Shown: positions 1 through 5,500 of the stretch, one piece after another | Layout of the letters: each line of letters starts with the position of its first letter | How positions within the stretch are numbered: position 1 is the stretch's first letter | From: an uncultured bacterium | Lineage (GTDB): Bacteria > Patescibacteriota > Minisyncoccia > Phycocordibacterales > UBA9973 | Assembly (NCBI GenBank): GCA_903854645.1 | Contig: CAINWY010000102.1 | Location: 1-9,522 of the forward strand | Direction: 5' to 3' | Length of the DNA stretch: 9,522 nt | The notes under the pieces: generated by a model | Told to the model about the DNA's origin: nothing | Seen by the model: only the letters and a program-made list of their open reading frames with translations | Databases searched by the model: none | Made by a program: the position numbers and the translations under genes

Positions 1-43
1 AAACATAATTATATAGTTAGTCAATAGTTGAAGTTTTATTTAC

Positions 44-72
44 TTGACATTTGTGGATTATTATGCTATCAT
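44..72 (+). promoter_or_regulatory. Sigma70-type promoter for the 118-aa membrane protein gene
   Basis: TTGACA at 44-49 matches the consensus -35 exactly. A 17-base spacer leads to TATCAT (67-72), 5 of 6 to the -10 consensus, and TGC at 64-66 supplies the extended -10 element. Predicted +1 is near 79, giving a leader of about 69 bases. That leader carries a direct repeat of AATGCTT (83-89 and 92-98) and a weak 5-bp hairpin (96-100 with 105-109), and then an A-rich stretch without a Shine-Dalgarno sequence close to the ATG at 148. This is the best promoter in the window. Confidence 0.8.
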
Positions 73-147
73 CTACACAAATAATGCTTGTAATGCTTCC
101 GAGGGGGAGTAACCAAACAAAAAATTTAAAATTCAAATAACAACAAA

Positions 148-504
148 ATGAACACAAAACTGTCACAGACACTCTCAATTCTCCTTCTGGTGTTTTATGC
201 CTCATGTATTCTTATCTTCAAAACAGGGGGTATCCTCTGGTTTGTGTATATTGGCTTGCTCGTAGCTGCTTTCTTTTGGGAGAAGAAGAACATTGAAATA
301 CCAGTCTACTTGGCTGGAGCACTACCAATTGCAGAATTCATTTGGATCGGAGTTTACTCCAACTGGTTCGGAGACCACTTTTTGGGGAACCTCAAAAGTT
401 CCTCAGTATTCTTTGGCTGGGGAGGTTTCCCTGGTTACGCAATGTGGATAGTTATAGTTCCACTTGCGGCATATAAGCTCTCCCATATTTGGGGGAAGGG
501 ATAA
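148..504 (+). CDS. Small multi-pass membrane protein, unknown function
   Basis: I do not recognise a family for this 118-residue protein. The sequence is strongly hydrophobic, with about four likely membrane segments (roughly residues 7-24, 28-44, 52-70 and 96-110) linked by short polar loops. One loop (71-85) contains the acidic/aromatic stretch SNWFGDHF, and a Gly/aromatic motif GWGGFPGY lies at 90-97, before the last helix. The C-terminus ends with a small basic tail (KLSHIWGKG). It is transcribed alone: a strong promoter lies at 44-72 and a perfect terminator at 528-558. There is no Shine-Dalgarno next to the ATG; the purine-rich GAGGGGGAG at 101-109 is about 38 bases away, too far to act as one. 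The frame, promoter and terminator make a real gene likely. Function is unknown; an integral membrane role is all that can be inferred. Confidence 0.8.
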   Translation: MNTKLSQTLSILLLVFYASCILIFKTGGILWFVYIGLLVAAFFWEKKNIEIPVYLAGALPIAEFIWIGVYSNWFGDHFLGNLKSSSVFFGWGGFPGYAMWIVIVPLAAYKLSHIWGKG

Positions 505-527
505 CAATTCATTTTACAATTATTAAG

Positions 528-558
528 AGAGCCTATTTTATAAATAGGCTCTTTTTTT
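528..558 (+). terminator. Rho-independent terminator of the 118-aa membrane protein gene
   Basis: A perfect 11-bp stem (528-538 with 542-552) closes a 3-base loop (TAT). Its right arm runs into seven T residues (552-558). It starts 23 bases after the stop codon. Confidence 0.93.
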
Positions 559-616
559 GTTGGTTTGGCCATAAATGGTATTTCCGGTGGGAAGTTATCC
601 CCTGTGCATAACTCCA

Positions 617-645
617 TTGACTAGTAGCCCCCTATCGGCTACCAT
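617..645 (+). promoter_or_regulatory. Promoter-like element with an inverted repeat in its spacer
   Basis: TTGACT (617-622) and TACCAT (640-645) are spaced by 17 bases. Between them lies the inverted repeat GTAGCC (624-629) / GGCTAC (637-642) with a 7-base centre, which could be an operator or, in RNA, a hairpin. CCCCCT within it (628-633, C-run) can alternatively pair with AGGGGG at 666-671. The -10 is only 4 of 6, and there is no gene directly downstream, so this is a weak call. Confidence 0.3.
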
Positions 646-791
646 TATATATAGGACTTCCTAAAAGGGGGTCTCTTATACTGAAAGATGAAAAAAGCCA
701 TATTTACAAGGCTATACTGGTAGATCGTAACTGTTATGACATTTTACTTAATATTACAGCTCTCGCATTTCGCGGTCGTACTGTAGTTCCA

Positions 792-821
792 TAGACTGGG
801 GTAATGTGTTGTAATTATAAA
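792..821 (+). promoter_or_regulatory. Candidate promoter for the LysM-M23 gene
   Basis: TAGACT (792-797, 4 of 6) is followed after 18 bases by TATAAA (816-821, 5 of 6). Predicted +1 is near 828, two bases before an in-frame ATA codon (830) that would begin a full-length signal peptide. Because several genes in this window appear to have leaders of 0-11 bases, this placement is suggestive. No extended -10 is present. Confidence 0.35.
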
Positions 822-910
822 CTAGGCTTATAAAACTCACAAACAAAGTTTCCCGAATACACTCTAATTTCAAGTCTTATACTATAAAGGCTTCTTCTTT
901 TGTTATACTA

Positions 911-1999
911 ATGGTTCTTATAGTCGGCATACCTACACAAGCGAATGCTGGCTTTTTTGATTTTATTTTAGGGCGTTCAACTTCAGCTGAAGATGTCGTA
1001 TCGACTGATTCTACAAAAAATGTTCAAAATATGTCAGTTTTGGATACTTCCTCTATTGACCCAGATGTGAAGAGTGTGATAAACAACCCTGATGTTACCA
1101 TTATGGACGATGGAGCACTTATGACCGATGATACACAAGGAACAGACGCCGGAACAAATTCATATGTTTCGTCTTCGGAGAGCATTACAACCTATACAGT
1201 AAAAGATGGTGATACTTTGGGCAAAATAGCTTCAAAGTTTGGAATTTCTAAGAATACAATACTTTATGCAAATACCGCCGTAAAGACTACTCTCAAGGTT
1301 GGCCAAGTCCTCATTATTCTTCCTGTTGATGGTGTTTCTTATTCTGTCAAAAAGGGTGATACTATGGAATCTATTGCCAAGGCATATAAAGCCGATGCCA
1401 CAGATATCGAAGTATATAACGATATTTCTGGTAGTGGGCTAAAAATAGGCCAAGTACTTATTGTTCCAGGAGGAGTGGCTATAAAGAAGGTAGTCAAAAC
1501 AGAACCTATAGTTCAAAAAGGAGAAACAACTAATACTCAAATAACAGAAAAACCACAAAATAACACAGATAAGACTCAAGCGTCTCCAGAAGATATATCT
1601 TCTGGTAATGGTATTCTAAATGACTATATCTGGCCACTTCCAAGAGGTGTAGGTAGGGTTTCCCAGAGGCTTCATGATGACAACGCTTACGACTTTGCTG
1701 CTCCAAAAGGGACACCTATATATGCAATTCAAGATGGCACAGTTCTGATTGCAGATGGCTCGGGATATAATGGAGGATATGGTCTATATGTAGTTATAAA
1801 CTTTAATGATGGGGGGCAGGCAATCTTTGGCCATATGAGTAGAGTTGCTGCAGGAGCCGGAGAAGTTGTAAAGAAGGGTGATGTTATAGGTTATGTGGGT
1901 TCTACTGGTAGATCAACAGGTAACCATATACACATTGGATATCGTGGAGGAAAAACAAATCCCTACAAGAATCTTCCTCTCAATAGTAACGGACTATAA
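911..1999 (+). CDS. Secreted LysM-LysM-M23 peptidoglycan hydrolase
   Basis: The 362-residue protein has the architecture of an exported cell-wall endopeptidase. A hydrophobic N-terminus ends in a signal-peptidase-type site (ANA|G, residues 11-14). A Ser/Asp-rich linker precedes two LysM peptidoglycan-binding domains (about 94-138 and 143-187; YTVKDGDTLGKIA and YSVKKGDTMESIA), then a Gln/Thr/Lys linker and a C-terminal M23 (LytM/lysostaphin-type) domain (about 240-355). Likely metal and catalytic residues are H255, D261, H308 (GHMS) and the HIH pair H339/H341. In the first motif the spacing is H-x5-D rather than the usual H-x3-D. Expected role is cleavage of peptide cross-bridges in peptidoglycan during growth, division or envelope assembly. 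The ATG gives a signal peptide with no basic n-region; the same frame stays open back to 821 and encodes a convincing n-region (KASSFVIL just before the ATG), so the true start is probably upstream at a non-standard codon. No Shine-Dalgarno. The next gene follows after 3 bases. Confidence 0.92.
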   Translation: MVLIVGIPTQANAGFFDFILGRSTSAEDVVSTDSTKNVQNMSVLDTSSIDPDVKSVINNPDVTIMDDGALMTDDTQGTDAGTNSYVSSSESITTYTVKDGDTLGKIASKFGISKNTILYANTAVKTTLKVGQVLIILPVDGVSYSVKKGDTMESIAKAYKADATDIEVYNDISGSGLKIGQVLIVPGGVAIKKVVKTEPIVQKGETTNTQITEKPQNNTDKTQASPEDISSGNGILNDYIWPLPRGVGRVSQRLHDDNAYDFAAPKGTPIYAIQDGTVLIADGSGYNGGYGLYVVINFNDGGQAIFGHMSRVAAGAGEVVKKGDVIGYVGSTGRSTGNHIHIGYRGGKTNPYKNLPLNSNGL

Positions 2000-2002
2000 T
2001 TT

Positions 2003-2341
2003 ATGAAACAAAAAACAATTGTTTTATTGGCTTTAATAGCTATCGGAGTCTCTTCTTCTTTTCTAGTCTTAAAAGATGATGGGTATTTTGATAGTAATAA
2101 AAATGAAGCCAAGGTTCTATCAGTAGCCCCCTCCTCTATAAAACAAATAGCGATGGCAAAAGAAACAACCACCGCGAACAAATCAACAATTACAAAAACT
2201 GAAGCCCCAATAAAAAAGAAAGTTGTTGCAAAAAAGAAAGTGGTAAAAAAGAAAAAAGTTATAAAACATAAATTAAATCTAGCCCCTCCTGTCATAACCC
2301 CTGCCACCGCTCCCTTCTCTGCGAAAAATAAAAACAACTAA
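2003..2341 (+). CDS. Small membrane-anchored or secreted lysine-rich protein
   Basis: This 112-residue protein begins MKQKTIVLLALIAIGVSSSF, a signal peptide or single membrane anchor (about residues 4-23) with positive residues on the cytoplasmic side. A polar Thr/Lys/Ala linker follows, then a very basic block at 71-90 with 12 lysines in 20 residues, and a Pro/Ala tail. I do not recognise a family; low-complexity Lys tails of this kind can bind anionic polymers such as wall glycans, nucleic acid or membrane surfaces, but that is inference. It starts 3 bases after the LysM-M23 stop, with no ribosome site of its own, so it is probably translated by coupling and works with the hydrolase. The Lys block contains three in-phase A-AAA-AAG heptamers (2212-2218, 2230-2236, 2245-2251). 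Its stop codon lies inside the terminator stem. Confidence 0.75.
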   Translation: MKQKTIVLLALIAIGVSSSFLVLKDDGYFDSNKNEAKVLSVAPSSIKQIAMAKETTTANKSTITKTEAPIKKKVVAKKKVVKKKKVIKHKLNLAPPVITPATAPFSAKNKNN

Positions 2342-2374
2342 AATCCTCTGATTTACTCAGAGGATTTTAGTTTT
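2338..2374. terminator. Bidirectional terminator shared by two converging genes
   Basis: A perfect 14-bp stem (2338-2351 with 2357-2370) has a 5-base loop (TTTAC). On the plus strand it is followed by TTTTC; on the minus strand by a T-rich run (complement of the A-rich 2322-2337). Both stop codons, TAA of the lysine-rich gene (2339-2341) and TAA of yifB (complement of 2367-2369), lie within the stem. Confidence 0.92.
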
Positions 2375-3956
2375 CTCTTGGTCTGTATTGGAGAGCCTCG
2401 AGGATGTGGGATTGGGATATATATTCACTTCCCTCCAGGTCGGCGATGGTACGGGCGAGTTTTATGGTGCGGTGATATGCACGAGCAGAGAGCTCTAGGC
2501 GTTCGGCACTCTGGTTTAAAAGCTTTTTTGTAGCATCATCGAGAGGAGCATATATATTGAGATCTTTTACATTCATTTCGCTATTCGCATTTATCTTTCT
2601 TGGAGAGTTTTTAAACCTTTTAGTTTGGATGTCACGAGCTTTCTTCACCCTTTCTTTTATTGTTTGTGTTTTTTCACCCTCTTGTATGTTGCTCGAAAGC
2701 TTTTCATAGTCTACATTCCCTACTGTAACCCATATATCTATACGATCCATTATAGGCCCTGAAAGCTTTCTTTTGTATCTATCTAGATCTCCTTGTTTGC
2801 AAATACACTCCTTTTGTTTATTGCCTTTATTGCCGCAAGGGCAGGGGTTCATAGCGGCGACTAGGATGAAATTTGAAGGAAAGATAGCCGAACCTCTTGC
2901 TCTAGATATAGAGACTATATTATCCTCAAGTGGTTGGCGGAGAGATTCTAGAACCCTCTTTTCAAATTCTGGGAATTCGTCTAGGAAGAGTACCCCTCTA
3001 TGAGCAAGGGTCACCTCCCCCGGCTTTGGATTTGCACCACCACCTATCATAGAGACATAGCTAGCGGTATGATGCGGTGCTCTAAATGGTGGCTCTGTTA
3101 TAATAGCATCTTCGAGAAGACCTACGACAGAGTGGATACCTGTAATCTCGAGGCAGTCATCCTTGTCCAAGTCGGGAAGTATGTTTGAAAATACACGGGC
3201 AAGCATCGTTTTGCCTGTACCTGGTGGACCTGACATAGCGATGTTGTGCCCACCTGAAGCCGCTATTTCCAATCCTCTTTTGGCCCCTTCTTGACCCTTT
3301 ATATCAGAGAAGTCTATATTGTTTGTTTTTGCTTTGTGGACTATTTCTGTTTTAGGGAATGGAGAAATTTTAGACAACAGTGTTTTACCACTGAGTATAT
3401 CTTTATCAATTATATTCCCCTTTTTATCCGTTTTTGGAATGTAGATATGGTCTATCACCTCTCTCAAATTATTTACACCATATATAGTGATGTCATCTAC
3501 CAGAGCTGCCTCGGGAGCATTCTCTATTGGCAAGAAGATTTCCCTATATCCTAGTTTTTTGGCCTCTTGTGCGAGAGGTAGAGCCCCCTTGATAGGGCGA
3601 AGCTCACCATTCAAAGATAGTTCTCCCAAGAATATTCTCCCCTCTGGGTCAAAATTAATCTCTTCAGCAGAAAGAAGATAAGCCAAAGCGATACCTAGAT
3701 CAAAGTATGGGCCCTCCTTCTTTAGATCTGCGGGAGACAGAGATATGACTATCTTCTGGTTTTGATTTTTTGGTGAGTCGTATCCAGAATTCTTGAGAGC
3801 AGAGCTCATTCTATCCTTGGATTCATCGACTGCTTTGTCTGGCAATCCTACCAGGGTGAAAGAGTGCAAAGTATTCTTTGTAATATCTATTTCTATTGTG
3901 ACAATCTTACCCTTCAGAAGATGTGTCTGGGCTGAGTATATTCTTGAAAATGACAT
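2367..3956 (-). CDS. yifB: YifB/ComM family Mg-chelatase-like AAA+ ATPase
   Basis: The 529-residue protein has the usual family length and three-part order. It comprises a Lon-protease-like ChlI N-terminal domain (about 1-175; FTLVGLPDKAVDESKDR at 33-49, ISLSPADLKKEGPYFDL at 71-87), an AAA+ ATPase core, and a C-terminal Mg-chelatase lid domain (about 425-528). The Walker A motif is GPPGTGKT (243-250), the family signature PFRAPHHTAS is at 290-299, and Walker B is GVLFLDEF (321-328). A Cys cluster (C372, C374, C384, C386) follows AAMNP, as is common in the family. ComM of Vibrio is a hexameric helicase that promotes branch migration during integration of transforming DNA; the same role is inferred here. 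The ATG at 3956 has no Shine-Dalgarno, and only 49 bases, filled by a terminator, separate it from the regulator gene upstream. Its own promoter is not obvious, so partial read-through is possible. Confidence 0.95.
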   Translation of the reverse strand: MSFSRIYSAQTHLLKGKIVTIEIDITKNTLHSFTLVGLPDKAVDESKDRMSSALKNSGYDSPKNQNQKIVISLSPADLKKEGPYFDLGIALAYLLSAEEINFDPEGRIFLGELSLNGELRPIKGALPLAQEAKKLGYREIFLPIENAPEAALVDDITIYGVNNLREVIDHIYIPKTDKKGNIIDKDILSGKTLLSKISPFPKTEIVHKAKTNNIDFSDIKGQEGAKRGLEIAASGGHNIAMSGPPGTGKTMLARVFSNILPDLDKDDCLEITGIHSVVGLLEDAIITEPPFRAPHHTASYVSMIGGGANPKPGEVTLAHRGVLFLDEFPEFEKRVLESLRQPLEDNIVSISRARGSAIFPSNFILVAAMNPCPCGNKGNKQKECICKQGDLDRYKRKLSGPIMDRIDIWVTVGNVDYEKLSSNIQEGEKTQTIKERVKKARDIQTKRFKNSPRKINANSEMNVKDLNIYAPLDDATKKLLNQSAERLELSARAYHRTIKLARTIADLEGSEYISQSHILEALQYRPREN

Positions 3957-3964
3957 ATTAAATT

Positions 3965-4001
3965 AAAACCCCGCCACAACTTTTGGTGTTGGCGGGGTTT
4001 T
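3965..4001 (-). terminator. Terminator of the TraR/DksA-type gene (terminator repeat copy 1)
   Basis: A 12-bp stem (3965-3976 with 3990-4001), AAAACCCCGCCA paired with TGGCGGGGTTTT, is followed on the minus strand by its TTTT arm end and AATTTAA. It lies directly after the TAG stop of the regulator gene. The core CCCCGCCACAACTTT and TGTTGGCGGGG recur in the rpsO terminator at 8508-8538. Confidence 0.88.
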
Positions 4002-4005
4002 AAAA

Positions 4006-4365
4006 CTAAACAACTTTCTCCATATCCATTTCACACGTTTTTGAACTCGGATTTATATCTAATCTTTCTTCTTCAATTTTTTTACCACAGATTTCGCAGC
4101 TTCCATACGTTCCACTTTCAATTTTAGTTAGAGCACTTTTGATATCATTTAGTCTAGATTCTAAAACTAACAGTGCACTAGACCTCTCCTCATAATCTTC
4201 TGCCCTCTCTGCCATATCTGCATCATCCAAAACTTCTTGGGACTTGTTATCATTTTCTGGAGTGGCCTCCCAGTCACCTGTCTCCACATCCTCCTTTCCC
4301 ATAGTAGCTAGCTCTTCTTCCAGTAACTTTTTTTCTTCTTCTAGTTTTGATTTATATTTTTCCAT
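4006..4365 (-). CDS. TraR/DksA-type zinc-finger transcription regulator
   Basis: This 119-residue protein has the DksA/TraR layout. A helical, highly charged N-terminal coiled-coil region (about 1-80) carries the tip motif D-x-x-D-x-A as DDADMA (47-52), which in DksA reaches into the RNA polymerase secondary channel. A zinc-finger-like C-terminus then runs C90-x2-C93-x17-C111-x2-D114. The fourth ligand, normally Cys, is Asp (CEMD), so zinc binding may be altered or use Asp. Family knowledge predicts it binds RNA polymerase and adjusts promoter output, for example at rRNA or ribosomal protein genes; that is inferred. The predicted promoter (4372-4399) puts +1 exactly on the A of the ATG, so the mRNA is probably leaderless. 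It stops in TAG, the only non-TAA stop among the complete genes here, and is followed by a strong terminator. yifB lies downstream on the same strand. Confidence 0.9.
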   Translation of the reverse strand: MEKYKSKLEEEKKLLEEELATMGKEDVETGDWEATPENDNKSQEVLDDADMAERAEDYEERSSALLVLESRLNDIKSALTKIESGTYGSCEICGKKIEEERLDINPSSKTCEMDMEKVV

Positions 4366-4371
4366 AATTTA

Positions 4372-4399
4372 ATATTATCACTAATTTAATAATTCGCAA
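4372..4399 (-). promoter_or_regulatory. Promoter of the TraR/DksA-type gene, predicted leaderless start
   Basis: Read on the minus strand: TTGCGA (4399-4394), 16 bases, then TAATAT (4377-4372) preceded by TGA, an extended -10 arrangement. The canonical +1 falls at 4365, the first base of the ATG. Confidence 0.5.
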
Positions 4400-4404
4400 T
4401 CATT

Positions 4405-4470
4405 TTACGACGAGCGAAGATCGTGTGGCTGTGTAATCATAGACACGGCGTCTCCATCGAAGTCGGAACA
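4405..4470. other. GC-richer intergenic block of unknown nature
   Basis: Between the stop of the 293-aa gene and the regulator promoter lies a block visibly richer in G and C than its A/T-rich flanks. It contains nested short complementary segments (CGAC 4408-4411 with GTCG 4462-4465; CGTGT 4422-4426 with ACACG 4443-4447). On the minus strand one frame reads SDFDGDAVSMITQPHDLRSS then stop, without a start codon. It could be a structured 3' end, a small RNA, or a gene remnant; I cannot decide. Confidence 0.25.
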
Positions 4471-4483
4471 AAAAGCAAGATTT

Positions 4484-5365
4484 TTAAAAAGGTTTTATGT
4501 TTTTGACAATCAATTTATTGATAATCTCATTTATCGTTTCCTTATTATCTGTAACTATAAGATAATTTTTATTGTTGAATAAATAATAAAGTACTACATT
4601 GCCATTCTCATTTGAGAAGGTTCTCGAGTCCCAATTATTTATTATGAGGTCGGACCATTTTCGCCCCCCTATCTGTAGCTTTGTTTCATTTGTATCAATC
4701 TCAAATAAATTTAGAAAATCTACAACTAAAGTTTTTTCCCATTCGAGCATACCGGAGTAAGCATAGTCATAATCTTTTATTTCGAAAATCATAAAGAGGT
4801 GTGGCTTATCCATACTGTATGTTCCCACCATGAATGTATTTGATAGAGCTCGTACGAGGGAAGAAGAGGCAGAGAATCCCAATGAAGAAAATAAATCTTT
4901 GGTGACTATTTTTTCTTTTACCCCAGCTACATTATTTGAGATTGAAATATATTTTATTGAACCTGCCTTGCTTCCCTCTGTCACTTCTTTTTTAATTGTA
5001 ATTATTTTATCAGCTAGACCATCAGTGGAATCTATAGAAGAAATTTCGTCATAAGAAATTATGGCCTCTTCTTTTGCTATTTGGATTGGAACATTCTGTT
5101 TTGCTTTTTCATTTAGGATGTAGTACGCTCCAAAAATTGATCCACCGATAAGTATGACGCCCCCGATAATCCAGAAAATTTTCTTCATAGGTGATCCCTC
5201 TGCTTCTCTATAAATATTTTCTCTCTCATTCCTATTTTGTTCAGCCAGTGCAACTTTGATAACAGAGATGTCATTTGCACGAACAGTGTCCGCCATATCA
5301 GAAAGATAAGTCCTCACCGTCTTTATGTTATTCCCTGTATTTAGTTGTTTATTGTTTTCATCCAT
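4484..5365 (-). CDS. Membrane-anchored protein of unknown function
   Basis: The 293-residue protein has a hydrophilic N-terminus (1-60, probably cytoplasmic, with the helical stretch TVRTYLSDMADTVRANDISV), one membrane segment (about 63-84, FWIIGGVILIGGSIFGAYYIL) and a mixed alpha/beta domain outside the membrane (about 90-293). The TM is preceded by MKK, which favours an N-in orientation. Ser/Asp/Lys-rich stretches, WSDL (237-240) and NNWDSR (243-248) are seen, but no known catalytic motif. I do not recognise the family by function. It lies downstream of pnp, but has its own extended -10 promoter (5457-5465) bracketed by a 10-bp inverted repeat, an 85-base leader, and an SD-led 15-codon ORF that overlaps its ATG out of frame. 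The ATG at 5365 is the only standard start in the frame near here; AGGA directly abuts it, too close for a normal ribosome site. No clear terminator follows. Confidence 0.82.
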   Translation of the reverse strand: MDENNKQLNTGNNIKTVRTYLSDMADTVRANDISVIKVALAEQNRNERENIYREAEGSPMKKIFWIIGGVILIGGSIFGAYYILNEKAKQNVPIQIAKEEAIISYDEISSIDSTDGLADKIITIKKEVTEGSKAGSIKYISISNNVAGVKEKIVTKDLFSSLGFSASSSLVRALSNTFMVGTYSMDKPHLFMIFEIKDYDYAYSGMLEWEKTLVVDFLNLFEIDTNETKLQIGGRKWSDLIINNWDSRTFSNENGNVVLYYLFNNKNYLIVTDNKETINEIINKLIVKNIKPF

Positions 5366-5388
5366 TCCTGTTTGAGATAGGAAGTCAT
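5341..5388 (-). CDS. Possible 15-codon upstream ORF overlapping the 293-aa gene
   Basis: On the minus strand, GGAGG (5397-5393) is followed after 4 bases by ATG (5388), opening a short frame encoding MTSYLKQEWMKTINN and ending in TAA at 5341. It starts 23 bases before the main ATG (5365) and stops 24 bases inside the main gene, in a different frame. It has the only good Shine-Dalgarno in the window. It may tune translation of the main gene, for instance by reinitiation or coupling, or may be chance. Confidence 0.35.
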   Translation of the reverse strand: MTSYLKQEWMKTINN

Positions 5389-5446
5389 TAGACCTCCGTA
5401 TTTTATTTCTTTTAGGTGAGAAATATTTATTATTAATTTAATTTAC

Positions 5447-5483
5447 TCCCGTTAGAATTATAACATACACATCTCTAACGGGA
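5447..5483. repeat. Inverted repeat bracketing a -10 element (operator-like)
   Basis: TCCCGTTAGA (5447-5456) and TCTAACGGGA (5474-5483) are perfect 10-bp inverted arms, 17 bases apart and 27 bp centre to centre. The extended -10 (5457-5465) lies between them and the predicted +1 (5450) lies in one arm. This resembles a repressor operator. It could also act as the hairpin ending pnp transcripts (18 bases after the pnp stop), but the expected U-run is missing: the minus strand continues AGTAAATTAAATT. Confidence 0.55.
5457..5465 (-). promoter_or_regulatory. Extended -10 promoter of the 293-aa membrane protein gene
   Basis: On the minus strand the sequence TGTTATAAT (5465-5457) is a perfect -10 with the TGn extension. 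No good -35 lies at the right distance (GGTCCC around 5485-5480), as is allowed for extended -10 promoters. Predicted +1 is at 5450, inside the left arm of the flanking inverted repeat. Confidence 0.6.
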
Positions 5484-5500
5484 CCCATGGAATTTTTTTA

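Larger units (their letters stand above)
559..910. other. 350-base gap without a convincing gene
   Basis: No ORF here has a start codon, plausible composition and support. A stop-free frame runs at 621-789 (plus strand) without ATG, GTG or TTG starts suggestive of a gene, and ends in TAG at 787-789. A tiny ORF at 688-723 would encode MKKAIFTRLYW, with no clear ribosome site. The stretch holds a promoter-like element around an inverted repeat (617-645), a second promoter-like element (792-821), and the probable upstream part of the LysM-M23 reading frame (821-910, see that gene). A single DnaA-box-like TGTGCATAA lies at 603-611. No tRNA or rRNA features were seen. Confidence 0.5.

Noticed and set aside
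101..114. GGGGAGTA resembling the start of a yybP-ykoY manganese riboswitch
   Set aside because: Fewer than 70 leader bases are available, and the other conserved helices and loop of that class are not visible.
595..611. DnaA boxes / replication origin (TGTGCATAA at 603-611, partial TTATCCCCT beside it)
   Set aside because: One good box is expected by chance; no cluster, no AT-rich unwinding repeats and no dnaA/dnaN nearby.
435..617. Minus-strand ORF over the end of the 118-aa gene
   Set aside because: It is antisense to a real gene and its terminator, with no promoter and no recognisable protein.
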